Notes: generated by a model from the sequence alone, not told the origin. DNA of 64,000 nt from Phytopseudomonas punonensis (GCF_900142655.1 NZ_FRBQ01000001.1:746115-810114); one strand, 5' to 3'. Counted from the stretch's first letter, positions 26,055 to 34,464 are shown. Made by a program: numbers and translations.

Positions 26055-27809
26055 TCAACCGCGCGCCAGCAAGATCACCACCGTTAGCGCCAGTGCGGCG
26101 CAGCTGATCTGCCAGAACAACAGCGGATTTTGCTCCAGCAATGGCACCCGCCCACGGCCCAGCATGGAGCGGCCAGGGTGGCGCAAGGCATGGGCGAACT
26201 CATCCGGGTCGTCGTAGCGCTTCAGCGGATCCGGGTGGCAGGCCTTGCGCAGTACATCGTCGAGCCACAGCGGCAGCTTGCGCTCCGGCTGGCCGAGCGG
26301 TGCATAACGCAGGCGCGCCTGGGCAGCACGAGTTCGCGCCCGCGCCATGCCGGCGCCGTAAGGCAGCCGGCCAGCCAGCATCTGATAGGCGATTACCGCC
26401 AGGGAGAACACGTCCGAGCGCACCGTGCCGGGCTCGCCGAGCCAGTATTCAGGGGCGCTGTATTGCGCCGTGCCGAGTATCGGGTCGTCCGCCTGGCGGC
26501 TGTCGATCTCTTGCAGGCCCGCCACGCGGGTGGCGCCGAAGTCGATGATTTTTACCGTACCGGTGGCATCGATCATCAGGTTGGCGGGGCGCAGATCCTG
26601 ATGGAGCATTTCCAGCCGGTGAAAGGCGCGCAGCCCGCGGGCAATTTGCTCGACGATGCCGCGCACGGTTTCCAGGTCCGGGCGCGGGTGATCGATCATC
26701 CACTGCGCCAGCGTCTGACCTTCGATAAATTCACTGACGCCGTACAGGAAGTTGCGCTTGCGTGTCGGCGTGCAGGCCTTGAGCACGTGGGGGCTGTCGA
26801 TGCGCCGGGCAATCCACTCCTCCATGAGAAAGCGCTCGAGGTAAGCGGCATCGTGCTGCAGATCCAGTGAAGGCGTTTTGATCACCACGGTGGCGCCGCT
26901 GTCTTCATCGGTAGCCAGGTACACGTGGCTGCGGGCGCTGGCGTGCAGCGGGCGGACGATGCGGTAACCGTCGAACCGCATGCGCGCTTCCAGAATCGGC
27001 GGGCATGGCAGCTCACCGAGCTTGTGCTGCAGTTCGTCGGCCTCGGCACGCGGCAGGCTGTCGACGCGCACCAGTTGCAGGGTCAGGTTGTCGTCGCTGC
27101 CATTGGCCAGGGCCCCATCGACAATGCGCTGGGCGGCCAGTTGCAGGTCGTCGATGTGTTCGGCGATGCAGTCGATCATGAAGCGCGCATCGGCGAACTC
27201 GTAAACGCCATCGGTGGCCAGCAGGAACAGGTCGCCGCTCTCGATCGCCAGCGCCTGGTAGTCGATCTCCAGCTGCGGCTGGATGCCCAGCGCATGGCTC
27301 AGGTAGCTCTTGCCCTCACCGACCCAAACGCGATGATCCCGCGTCAGCGGCTCTAGAGAGCCGTCGCGCAGGCGGTAGATACGGGTGTCGCCGACATGGA
27401 ACAGGTGCGCGGTGGTGGATTTTAGCACCAGTGCGCTGAAGGTGCACACGTAGCCGCGATCCATGTCGTAGCGATGCTGGCCGCGCCGGGTTTGGGCGTG
27501 CAGCCAGGCATTGGTGGCGCTGAGTACGCGGGTCACCGAAGTCTTCACCGACCAGGCTTCGCTGGTGCTGAAGTAGTCGGAGAGGAACGCCGCCACCGCC
27601 GTTTCACTGGCGATGTGGCTGACGTCACTACTGCTGATGCCGTCAGCCAGGGCGATGGCGATGCCCTTGCTGCTTAGCTGCGGCTCATGGGGGATGCAAA
27701 GGCCATGAAAGTCCTGGTTGCGCGGCTTGCGGCCCGCGTCCGAGCACTGGCCGATGCTGACCTGCAGTTGGCTCTTCCTGCCCGTCCGGAGGTTTTCAGC
27801 AGCGGCCAT
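26055..27809 (-). CDS. Bifunctional PP2C phosphatase / Ser-Thr protein kinase, membrane-anchored
   Basis: 584 residues. The N-terminal PP2C domain (about 15-250) keeps the metal-binding motifs RNQDF, ALADGISSS, ATDGVYEF and GSDDNLT. A Hanks-type kinase domain (about 280-540) has VVIKTP, HQDLRPANLMI and IIDFGATRV; note HQD in place of the usual HRD. One C-terminal membrane helix (SCAALALTVVILLARG) anchors it, with both domains probably cytosolic. The same kind of fusion lies in nitrate-assimilation clusters of Pseudomonas, and here it is the last gene of a unit with nirB, nirD and an FNT channel, 9 bp after the channel gene. Its substrate is unknown; control of nitrite transport or reduction by phosphorylation is inference from context. 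Confidence 0.9.
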   Translation of the reverse strand: MAAAENLRTGRKSQLQVSIGQCSDAGRKPRNQDFHGLCIPHEPQLSSKGIAIALADGISSSDVSHIASETAVAAFLSDYFSTSEAWSVKTSVTRVLSATNAWLHAQTRRGQHRYDMDRGYVCTFSALVLKSTTAHLFHVGDTRIYRLRDGSLEPLTRDHRVWVGEGKSYLSHALGIQPQLEIDYQALAIESGDLFLLATDGVYEFADARFMIDCIAEHIDDLQLAAQRIVDGALANGSDDNLTLQLVRVDSLPRAEADELQHKLGELPCPPILEARMRFDGYRIVRPLHASARSHVYLATDEDSGATVVIKTPSLDLQHDAAYLERFLMEEWIARRIDSPHVLKACTPTRKRNFLYGVSEFIEGQTLAQWMIDHPRPDLETVRGIVEQIARGLRAFHRLEMLHQDLRPANLMIDATGTVKIIDFGATRVAGLQEIDSRQADDPILGTAQYSAPEYWLGEPGTVRSDVFSLAVIAYQMLAGRLPYGAGMARARTRAAQARLRYAPLGQPERKLPLWLDDVLRKACHPDPLKRYDDPDEFAHALRHPGRSMLGRGRVPLLEQNPLLFWQISCAALALTVVILLARG

Positions 27810-27818
27810 CGACGGTAC

Positions 27819-28631
27819 TCAGCTGTAGTTACGCTTGGGCGCTGTCTTCACGTGGGTGGTGTACAGGGTCAGGCCCGTGAACGCCAGGCCGCCGACCAAG
27901 TTGCCAAGTGCAGTAGGGATTTCGTTCCAGATCATGTAGTCCATCACCGAGAAATCACCGCCCATGATCATCCCGAAGGGGAACAGAAACATGTTCACCA
28001 CCGAGTGCTCGAAACCCATGTAGAAGAACAGCATGATCGGCATCCACATGGCGATGGTTTTGCCGCTGACGGTGGTGGAGATCATTGCGCCGACCACACC
28101 CATCGAGACCATCCAGTTGCACAGCATGCCGCGCAGGAAAATGGTCAGCCAGCCGGCCGTGCCGAACTCGGCGTAGCCCAGGGTGCGCGACTCACCGATG
28201 TGCGAGATCCTCTCGCCGATATCCCCGGCCTCCTTGGAGAACCCGTAGGTGAAGACGAACGCCATCATCACAGCGACCGTCAGTGCACCGGCGAAGTTGC
28301 CGGTAAACACCAGCCCCCAGTTGCGCAGCACGCCACCGACGGTGACCCCTGGGCGTTTATCGAGCAGCGCCAGTGGCGCGAGGACGAACACCCCTGTGAG
28401 CAGGTCGAAGCCCATCAGGTACAGCATGATGAAACCGACCGGGAAGAACGCTGCACCAAGCAGCGGCGACCCCGTCTGCACGGTGATGGTGATGGCGAAC
28501 ACCGCCGCCAGGGCCAGAATCGCACCGGCCATGAAGGCACGGATCAGGGTATCGCGGGTCGACATGAAGATCTTCGACTCGCCGGCATCCACCATCTTTG
28601 TGACGAATTCGGCAGGAACCAGGTAGGACAT
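27819..28631 (-). CDS. Formate/nitrite transporter family channel (NirC/FocA type)
   Basis: 270 residues with six hydrophobic segments and FNT hallmarks: the conserved pore histidine region FYMGFEHSVVNMFLFPFGMI, and GNFAGAL and GNLVGGL glycine-loop repeats. It likely imports nitrite for the adjacent NirBD reductase. It begins 104 bp after nirD on the same strand and is followed 9 bp later by the kinase/phosphatase. A formate role is possible for the family but less likely here. The ribosome-binding region lies in a small GAGAG/CTCTC hairpin, which could modulate translation. Confidence 0.88.
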   Translation of the reverse strand: MSYLVPAEFVTKMVDAGESKIFMSTRDTLIRAFMAGAILALAAVFAITITVQTGSPLLGAAFFPVGFIMLYLMGFDLLTGVFVLAPLALLDKRPGVTVGGVLRNWGLVFTGNFAGALTVAVMMAFVFTYGFSKEAGDIGERISHIGESRTLGYAEFGTAGWLTIFLRGMLCNWMVSMGVVGAMISTTVSGKTIAMWMPIMLFFYMGFEHSVVNMFLFPFGMIMGGDFSVMDYMIWNEIPTALGNLVGGLAFTGLTLYTTHVKTAPKRNYS

Positions 28632-28735
28632 GGAGAGGCTCTCTTTTCAGATATGCAAACAGGAATGAGGGGGCGAATGGGCCGGGGTGCCTGCTTGGCG
28701 TTCTTCTCCGGCCTTCGCGGTAAGTCGTCGAGCGT

Positions 28736-29116
28736 TCAGCCCGCCAGGCCGATTTCCACCGTGTCGCCATTGAGCCGTACCGGCCACACGCGCAGGCGCT
28801 GCTCCGGGTACTCGAGACAGGTGCCGTCGACGAGGCGGAAATGCTGTTTGTAGAGTGGCGAGGCGATCACCAGATCACCCTTGATCTGGCCGATCAGGCC
28901 GCGGCCGATGACGTTGGCGCCGGATTTCGGGTCGCGGTTTTCCACCGCGAACAGTTGCTCGCCAGCCTCGCTGTGGGGCAGATGGAACAGCGCGATCTGC
29001 GCACCCTCGAGCCAGGCCACCACGCCGGAATTGGCGACCAGATCCCCGCTGCTGCACAGCGGTTTCCACCTGGTGGCTGGAAGCGATTGGGCACGCACGG
29101 CGTTGGACTGGCTCAT
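28736..29116 (-). CDS. nirD: Nitrite reductase [NAD(P)H] small subunit
   Basis: 126 residues of Rieske-like NirD fold (FAVENRDPKSGANVIGRGLI; VIASPLYKQHFRLVDGTCLE). It lacks the Cys/His cluster ligands of true Rieske proteins, as is normal for NirD. It partners NirB in ammonia-forming nitrite reduction. The ATG shares one base with the nirB stop (TGATG), so the two are translationally coupled. Confidence 0.92.
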   Translation of the reverse strand: MSQSNAVRAQSLPATRWKPLCSSGDLVANSGVVAWLEGAQIALFHLPHSEAGEQLFAVENRDPKSGANVIGRGLIGQIKGDLVIASPLYKQHFRLVDGTCLEYPEQRLRVWPVRLNGDTVEIGLAG

Positions 29117-31680
29117 CAGAGCACCTCCTCGGTAACGGGAATCAGGTGAAGTTCACTAGCGGTCATGGGGCGGCGCTGGCCACGTTCCTTGACGAAGTGG
29201 ATGTCCGGGTCGGCGCGCTTATCGTTGACGAAGGTGCGGAAGCGCTTGAGCTTCTCCGGGTCCTTGAGGGCACCGGCCCACTCGCATTCGTAGCGGTCGA
29301 CCACCAATTGCATCTGCGCTTCCAGCTCGGCGCCGAGGCCCAGGCTGTCGTCGAGGATCACCGCCTTCAGATAATCCAGGCCGCCCTCCAGCGACTCGCG
29401 CCAGACCGACGTGCGCTGCAGCTTGTCGGCGGTGCGGATGTAGAACATCAGCACGCGGTCGATGGTGCGGATCAGCGCTTCGTCATCCAGGTCGGTGGCG
29501 AACAGCTCGGCGTGACGCGGGCGCATACCGCCGTTGCCGCACACATAGAGGTTCCAGCCCTTGTCGGTGGCGATCACGCCGATGTCCTTGCTCTGCGCTT
29601 CGGCGCACTCACGGGTGCAGCCGCTGACCGCGAACTTGATCTTGTGCGGCGAGCGCAGGCCCTTGTAGCGATCCTCCAGGCGCAGCGCCATGCCGACGCT
29701 GTCCTGCACGCCGTAGCGGCACCAGGTGCTGCCCACGCAGGACTTCACGGTACGCAGCGACTTGCCGTAGGCGTGGCCGGTTTCAAAGCCTGCGGCGATC
29801 AGCTCGCTCCAGATCTCCGGCAGTTCGTGCAACTGAGCGCCGAACAGGTCGATGCGCTGACCGCCGGTGATCTTGGTGTAGAGGTCATATTTCTTCGCCA
29901 CGGCGCCGATGGCGATCAACCCGTCCGGGGTGATCTCGCCACCGGGAATGCGCGGCACCACCGAGTAGGTGCCGTTCTTCTGCATGTTGGCCATGAAGGT
30001 GTCGTTGGTGTCCTGCAGCGGGATCAGCGACGGATCGGTGATCGGCTGGTTCCAGCACGACGCGAGGATCGAGCCGACTGCCGGCTTGCAGATATCGCAG
30101 CCGGTGTGGCCGCGGCCATGCTTGGCCAGCAGCTCCTCGAAACTGAGCACGCCTTCCACCCGGACGATGGCGTACAGCTCCTGGCGGGTGTGGGCGAAGT
30201 GCTCGCAGAGGCTCTTGTCCACGGCCACGCCACGGGCGCTCAGCTCGTGCTCGAAGACCTGCTTGAGCAGCGCGCTGCAGCCGCCGCAGCCACTGCCGGC
30301 CTTGGTGATGGCCTTCAGCTCGCCAAGGTCGGTGATGCCGGCGTCGACCTGGCAGCACACCGCGCCCTTGCTGACGTTATGGCAGGAGCAGATGGTTGCG
30401 GTATCCGGCAGCGCATCGGCGCCCAGGGTCGGCGCGCCGTCGGACAGCGGCAGAATCAGGCTGGAAGGGTCGGCCGGCAGCTTGATGCCGTTCTGGGCGT
30501 ACTGCAGCAGCGTGTCGTAATAGCTGTTGTCGCCGACCAGCACGGCGCCGATAACGTGCTGGCCATCCGCCGAGACCACCAGGCGGCGGTAGCTGGCATT
30601 AGCTTCGTCGATATAGCGGTAGCTCTTGGCGCCCGGCGTAGCCGCGTGGGCATCACCTATGGAGCCGACGTCGACGCCAAGCAGCTTGAGCTTGGTCGAC
30701 ATGTCGGCACCAGTGAACAACTCATGGGGCTGACCGGCCAGCTGCGCGGCGACGTTACGGGCCATGGCATAACCCGGCGCAACCAGGCCGAAGACCATGC
30801 CATTCCACGACGCGCATTCGCCGATGGCGAAGATCGCCGGGTCGCTGGTGCGGCAGTCATTGTCGACCACCACGCCGCCGCGCGGGGCGATGTCCAGTCC
30901 CGCGGCGCGGCCCAGGGCGTCCTGTGGGCGAATGCCGGCGGAGAACACGATCAGATCGGTTTCCAGATACTCACCGCCGTTGAATTTCATCCGGTAGGCG
31001 TATTCCTCACCGATGACGATCTCCTGGGTGGCGCGCGACAGGTGCACGCCAACACCAAGAGCCTCGATGCGGGCGCGCAGGGCATCGCCACCGTCGACAT
31101 CCAGCTGCACCGGCATCAGCCGCGGCGCGAATTCCACCACGTGGGCTTCCAGGCCGAGAGATTTGAGCGCGTTGGCCGCCTCCAGACCGAGCAAGCCACC
31201 ACCGACCACCACACCACGGCGGGCTTTGGTCGCGGCGGCGCGGATGCCGTCGAGGTCGTCGAGGGTGCGGTAGACCAGGCGCGAATTGCCCTCGGCGCCA
31301 GGGATCGGCGGTACGAACGGATAGGAACCGGTGGCCAGCACCAGCCGGTCGTAGCCGCGACGGCCCTTGGTGGTGATGACTTCGCGGTTCTCGCGGTCGA
31401 TCTCCAGCACCTGCTCGCCGAGGTGCAGGTGCAGGTGCACGCCGTTGCGGGCGTAAAGATCAGACCCACCAAGGGCCAGGGCTTCGGCATCCTTGCCGGA
31501 GAAGTACTCGGACAGGTGCACACGGTCATAAGCGCGCTGGCGCTCTTCGCCATACACGTGCACCTGATAGCGATGCAGGGCGCCGCTGGCGATCAACTGC
31601 TCCACACAGTGGTGGCCGACCATGCCGTTGCCGATGACGATCAGGTTCTCGCGCTTGATCGATGTGACGATGGAATTCAT
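29116..31680 (-). CDS. nirB: Nitrite reductase [NAD(P)H] large subunit
   Basis: 854 residues. Domain order: FAD/NAD-binding pyridine nucleotide-disulfide reductase (1-400, with IVIGNGMVGHHCVEQL and VVVGGGLLGLEAANAL). Next come BFD-like [2Fe-2S] regions (ICSCHNVSKGAVCCQ...GSGCGGC; GHTGCDICKPAVGS). The C-terminal half is nitrite/sulfite reductase, with siroheme/[4Fe-4S] cysteines in KSCVGSTWCRYG and SGCTRECAEAQS. It reduces nitrite to ammonium in assimilation. The start at 31680 is preceded by GAGG and a long leader that carries an attenuator and a sigma-54 type promoter. A large open frame on the opposite strand is a high-GC artefact. Confidence 0.95.
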   Translation of the reverse strand: MNSIVTSIKRENLIVIGNGMVGHHCVEQLIASGALHRYQVHVYGEERQRAYDRVHLSEYFSGKDAEALALGGSDLYARNGVHLHLHLGEQVLEIDRENREVITTKGRRGYDRLVLATGSYPFVPPIPGAEGNSRLVYRTLDDLDGIRAAATKARRGVVVGGGLLGLEAANALKSLGLEAHVVEFAPRLMPVQLDVDGGDALRARIEALGVGVHLSRATQEIVIGEEYAYRMKFNGGEYLETDLIVFSAGIRPQDALGRAAGLDIAPRGGVVVDNDCRTSDPAIFAIGECASWNGMVFGLVAPGYAMARNVAAQLAGQPHELFTGADMSTKLKLLGVDVGSIGDAHAATPGAKSYRYIDEANASYRRLVVSADGQHVIGAVLVGDNSYYDTLLQYAQNGIKLPADPSSLILPLSDGAPTLGADALPDTATICSCHNVSKGAVCCQVDAGITDLGELKAITKAGSGCGGCSALLKQVFEHELSARGVAVDKSLCEHFAHTRQELYAIVRVEGVLSFEELLAKHGRGHTGCDICKPAVGSILASCWNQPITDPSLIPLQDTNDTFMANMQKNGTYSVVPRIPGGEITPDGLIAIGAVAKKYDLYTKITGGQRIDLFGAQLHELPEIWSELIAAGFETGHAYGKSLRTVKSCVGSTWCRYGVQDSVGMALRLEDRYKGLRSPHKIKFAVSGCTRECAEAQSKDIGVIATDKGWNLYVCGNGGMRPRHAELFATDLDDEALIRTIDRVLMFYIRTADKLQRTSVWRESLEGGLDYLKAVILDDSLGLGAELEAQMQLVVDRYECEWAGALKDPEKLKRFRTFVNDKRADPDIHFVKERGQRRPMTASELHLIPVTEEVL

Positions 31681-31724
31681 AGCCTGCCCTCTGTCTGCTG
31701 CGGTATCACGGTTTTCTGCAACGC

Positions 31725-31770
31725 AAAAAAAAGACGCCTGGAGCTGTTGTCAGCTTCAGGCGTCTTTGCC
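31725..31770 (-). terminator. Leader attenuator of the nir operon (candidate NasT/ANTAR antitermination site)
   Basis: On the minus strand, 45 nt before nirB, AAAGACGCCTG...CAGGCGTCTTT forms a long terminator stem with inner AGCTG/CAGCT pairing. It is followed by eight U residues (31732-31725). Overlapping its 5' arm is a small hairpin GGC-AAAGAC-GCC (31770-31759) whose six-base loop has A at position 1 and G at 4, the loop rule for ANTAR-binding P2 hairpins. The two structures are mutually exclusive, as needed for antitermination. A clear P1 hairpin was not identified. Confidence 0.75.
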
Positions 31771-31796
31771 TTGGATTCAGTTATGTGGGGTGAGAT

Positions 31797-31810
31797 CAGG
31801 TCATGACCTG
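31797..31810. promoter_or_regulatory. Perfect palindrome in the nir leader
   Basis: CAGGTCATGACCTG is a perfect 14-bp palindrome within the predicted leader RNA, flanked by GGTGA and TCACC that can extend the stem. It could be the upstream partner hairpin of the attenuator or a protein site. Confidence 0.35.
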
Positions 31811-31848
31811 TTCACCGGCCCCATTGATGATGGGTGCACAAGCTGAAT

Positions 31849-31864
31849 AGCAGGTTGCATGCCA
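31849..31864 (-). promoter_or_regulatory. Sigma-54 (RpoN) -24/-12 promoter of the nir operon
   Basis: TGGCATGCAACCTGCT on the minus strand has the invariant GG-N10-GC spacing and matches the TGGCAC-N5-TTGC consensus well. It predicts a transcript start near 31838 and a leader of about 155 nt that carries the attenuator. This fits NtrC/RpoN nitrogen control. A clean NtrC pair was not found upstream. Confidence 0.65.
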
Positions 31865-31951
31865 GGATTTCGCGAGTGTCCGCAGGGACTGTAGGGACGG
31901 GGCTTTCAGCCCTTTGACGAGGGGAAATGCCGGCGACTGGCGCGAACCAAT

Positions 31952-32164
31952 ATGGGGCAACCTACGCCAAAGCTCACCACTTCAGGGCAGGCAGAGCGCA
32001 CCTCACTACGCTCGGCCATTCTCCATGAGTTCTGGAGCAAGTCCGGGGCGGCGCTGGAGGCGTCTCGCCAGGCCTATGAACACTTCAAGGCAAGAGCGGC
32101 CGGTGAGCATGTAGGAGGGGCTTTAGCCCCGGGCTTTATTAGGGCGCGAAGAGCTCGCGGCTAA
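31952..32164 (+). CDS. Doubtful small open frame in the nirB / RIO kinase gap
   Basis: This is a 70-codon frame whose first part looks protein-like (LHEFWSKSGAALEASRQAYE, an amphipathic helix). Its last codons read through the REP element at 32111, and no good ribosome-binding site is seen. It may be a degraded or spurious gene. The rest of the gene-free stretch 31865-32259 holds only REP sequences. Confidence 0.25.
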   Translation: MGQPTPKLTTSGQAERTSLRSAILHEFWSKSGAALEASRQAYEHFKARAAGEHVGGALAPGFIRARRARG

Positions 32165-32180
32165 AGCCGCTCCTACAAAA
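32111..32180. repeat. REP/BIME palindromic pair
   Basis: Two inverted Pseudomonas-type REP units face each other: GTAGGAGGGGCTTTAGCCCC at the left and GCGGCTAAAGCCGCTCCTAC at the right. A degenerate single unit (GTAGGGACGGGGCTTTCAGC) lies at 31891-31910. It is intergenic between nirB (divergent side) and the RIO kinase 3' end. Confidence 0.8.
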
Positions 32181-32259
32181 TCGCGACCGGCCGCTCTCAC
32201 CACCTAGAAGCCAAAGCCGCAGAATGCCGTCTAGGCGCCAGGTAAGAGCATGTCGCCTG

Positions 32260-33147
32260 TCAACGCTCCCACGGCGGAGGCGGCTCCTGATCCTTGGGCT
32301 CGTCGTCGGCATTAAGCGCCGCCTGGCGGCGCGCTTCATCAGCCAGGGCGGCCTTGATCTCGCGCATCACCGCATCGATATCGGCCTCTTCCTCGGGGTC
32401 ATCGAACTCACCGGTCAGCACACTTTCCGGGGTCAGCTTGCCGTCTTCGTAGAGCGCCCACATTTCCTTGGCGTACTTGGTGAATTTGAGCTCCGGGGCG
32501 AACTGACCGAAATAAGCAGCCATGTTGCCGACGTCGCGCTCGAGCATCTTGAAGGCGTGGTTGTTGCCCGCCGCATCCACCGCCTGGGGCAGGTCGATGA
32601 TCACCGGGCCTTCCGGGCCGAGCAGCACGTTGAATTCCGACAAGTCGCCGTGCACCAGGCCGGCGCAGAGCATCTTGACGATCTCGTCGATCATGAACGC
32701 GTGGAATTCACGGGCGTCGTCGGGGTGCAGGTCAACGTCGTTGAGGCGCGGCGCTACGCCACCCTCGCCGTCGGTAACCAGCTCCATAAGCAGCACCCCC
32801 TCGAGAAAGTCGAAGGGCTTGGGCACTCGAACGCCAGCGTTGGCCAAGCGAAACAGGGCTGCCACTTCGGCGTTCTGCCAGTTCTCTTCCTGGTTCTTGC
32901 GCCCGTGCTTGGAACCTTTGGCCATGGCTCGGGCGTCGCGGCTGTTGCGTACCTTGCGGCCTTCCTGATACTCGGCGGCCTGGCGGAAACCGCGCTTGTT
33001 GGCCTCCTTGTAGACCTTGGCGCAACGCAACTCGGTACCGCAACGCACAACATAGACCGCTGCTTCCTTGCCGCTCATCAAAGGGCGAATCACCTCGTCC
33101 ACCAGGCCGTCTTCGACCAGGGGCTCAATGCGTTTTGGCGTCTTCAT
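32260..33147 (-). CDS. RIO-type serine protein kinase
   Basis: 295 residues. RIO1-like signatures are plain: P-loop region MSGKEAAVYVVRCGTELRCA with the Lys in AKVYKE, a catalytic loop LVHGDLSEFNVLL, and the metal loop IIDLPQAVD. The acidic C-terminal tail is low-complexity (DDPEEEADID...EPPPPWER). Bacterial RIO kinases are widespread but their targets are not defined. It stands alone on the minus strand, facing the Ada gene. Confidence 0.9.
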   Translation of the reverse strand: MKTPKRIEPLVEDGLVDEVIRPLMSGKEAAVYVVRCGTELRCAKVYKEANKRGFRQAAEYQEGRKVRNSRDARAMAKGSKHGRKNQEENWQNAEVAALFRLANAGVRVPKPFDFLEGVLLMELVTDGEGGVAPRLNDVDLHPDDAREFHAFMIDEIVKMLCAGLVHGDLSEFNVLLGPEGPVIIDLPQAVDAAGNNHAFKMLERDVGNMAAYFGQFAPELKFTKYAKEMWALYEDGKLTPESVLTGEFDDPEEEADIDAVMREIKAALADEARRQAALNADDEPKDQEPPPPWER

Positions 33148-33319
33148 CAGCTTTTATCAGGGTCCTCGGTGGTCTATGCGGCCCTTTTATACGGCAATCT
33201 TCCGGCAGCGCACAGCCTCTAGGGAAAATGCGCGACCACAGAACGTTTGAAAGCCTGATTGGCACTGGTGCGAGACGGAGCAGGCGCCGACAATCGAGGC
33301 ACTGTTACAGGAGATGAGC

Positions 33320-34384
33320 ATGTCGGATGAGCGCCAGTGGCAAGCCGTATGCGAGCGCGATGCCACACAGGATGGCCAATTCGTGTTCGCCGTGCGCTCG
33401 ACCGGCATCTACTGCCGCCCCAGTTGCCCGGCACGCCGGCCGCTGCGCCAGCATGTCAGTTTCTACAGTGAGCCGTCGCTGGCTGAAGCGGCAGGCTACC
33501 GCGCCTGTAACCGCTGCTCACCGAGAGGCATCAGCCCAGCCGAACAACTCGACGCGCTGGTGACCGCAGCTTGCCGCCTGCTCGATGGCGACGGCAAGCC
33601 GCCGACGCTGGGTGAGCTAGCTGCGCGAATTGGCCTGTCACCCTCGCACTTGGCCAGAGCCTTCAAAGCCCGCACAGCAATGACGCCAAAGGCCTGGGCT
33701 AACACTCGCCGCCGTGAGCGCCTGGAGCAGGCGCTGCCTCAGGCTGACTCAGTGCTCGATGCTGCGATGAACAGCGGTTACTCCAACACCCGAGCACTGT
33801 ATGAACGAGCCGGCGGCGTAAGCGCAGCCAGCCGACGCAAAGGTGCCATCGGGGAAACGCTGCGTGTGGCCGTGGTGCCCTGCCCGCTCGGCTATCTGCT
33901 ACTGGCAAGCAGCGAAAAGGGACTATGCGCCCTACTGTTTGGCGAGTCGCAGAGCGCGCTGGAAGCAGAATTGCGCCAGCGCTTTCCACAGGCAACGCTG
34001 CAGGCTGACGATGGATCGCTAAAGGATTCGCTGAGTGAAGTGATAAGGCAGATGGAAGAGCCCGAGCGCGCGGCCAATCTACCGCTGGATATCCGCGGCA
34101 CCGCCTTTCAGCAACAGGTCTGGCAGGCCCTGCGAGCCATTCCGGCAGGAGAAACGCGCACCTATGGCCAATTGGCCGCAAGCCTCGGCAGCCACCCGCG
34201 CGCCATTGCCCGCGCCTGCGCCAGCAACCCGCTGGGTCTGCTGGTGCCCTGCCACCGCGTTACCGCCGCCGATGGCAGCCTCGGCGGCTACCGATGGGGC
34301 GTGGCGCGTAAGGCCGCGCTGCTGAAGGCTGAAGCTGAAAACGCTCAGCCGCGAAGAATGACCGGGCAAACTCCCCACCCGTAG
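33320..34384 (+). CDS. ada: Bifunctional Ada protein: methylphosphotriester / O6-methylguanine DNA methyltransferase and regulator
   Basis: 354 residues from the ATG at 33320, chosen over 33314 because AGGAG then lies at a proper 6-nt spacing. The N-terminal Ada domain has the zinc/acceptor cysteines in GIYCRPSCPARRP and CNRCSPRG. An AraC-type helix-turn-helix follows (ELAARIGLSPSHLARAFKAR). The C-terminal MGMT domain has GTAFQQQVWQALRAIPAGET and the acceptor cysteine in LVPCHRVTAADGS. It repairs alkylated DNA and, when methylated, activates the adaptive response. No alkB lies next to it. Its stop codon is within a dispersed repeat. Confidence 0.92.
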   Translation: MSDERQWQAVCERDATQDGQFVFAVRSTGIYCRPSCPARRPLRQHVSFYSEPSLAEAAGYRACNRCSPRGISPAEQLDALVTAACRLLDGDGKPPTLGELAARIGLSPSHLARAFKARTAMTPKAWANTRRRERLEQALPQADSVLDAAMNSGYSNTRALYERAGGVSAASRRKGAIGETLRVAVVPCPLGYLLLASSEKGLCALLFGESQSALEAELRQRFPQATLQADDGSLKDSLSEVIRQMEEPERAANLPLDIRGTAFQQQVWQALRAIPAGETRTYGQLAASLGSHPRAIARACASNPLGLLVPCHRVTAADGSLGGYRWGVARKAALLKAEAENAQPRRMTGQTPHP

Positions 34385-34452
34385 CCTGGCGTTGAGCGCA
34401 GCGATACCCAGGAAAGCGGTTCCCGGGTGCCGCTACGCTCGCCCCGGGCTAC
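34381..34452. repeat. GTAGCC-type dispersed inverted repeat
   Basis: GTAGCCTGG at the left and CCCCGGGCTAC at the right flank GAGCGCAGCGATACCCAGG and a CCCGGGTGCCGCTACGCTCG copy. The same family occurs at 55906-55982. It overlaps the ada stop codon. Confidence 0.6.
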
Positions 34453-34464
34453 TTGTCGATTGCC

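Noticed and set aside
29146..31806. An 886-codon open frame antisense to nirB
   Set aside because: The nirB protein on the other strand has full domain and motif support. The antisense frame has low-complexity His/Gln/Ala/Val-rich sequence typical of the high-GC shadow effect and no recognisable domain.
31820..31845. NtrC binding site next to the nir promoter
   Set aside because: A TGCACC half-site is present, but its partner GGTGAA is at the wrong spacing and lies downstream of the predicted start.
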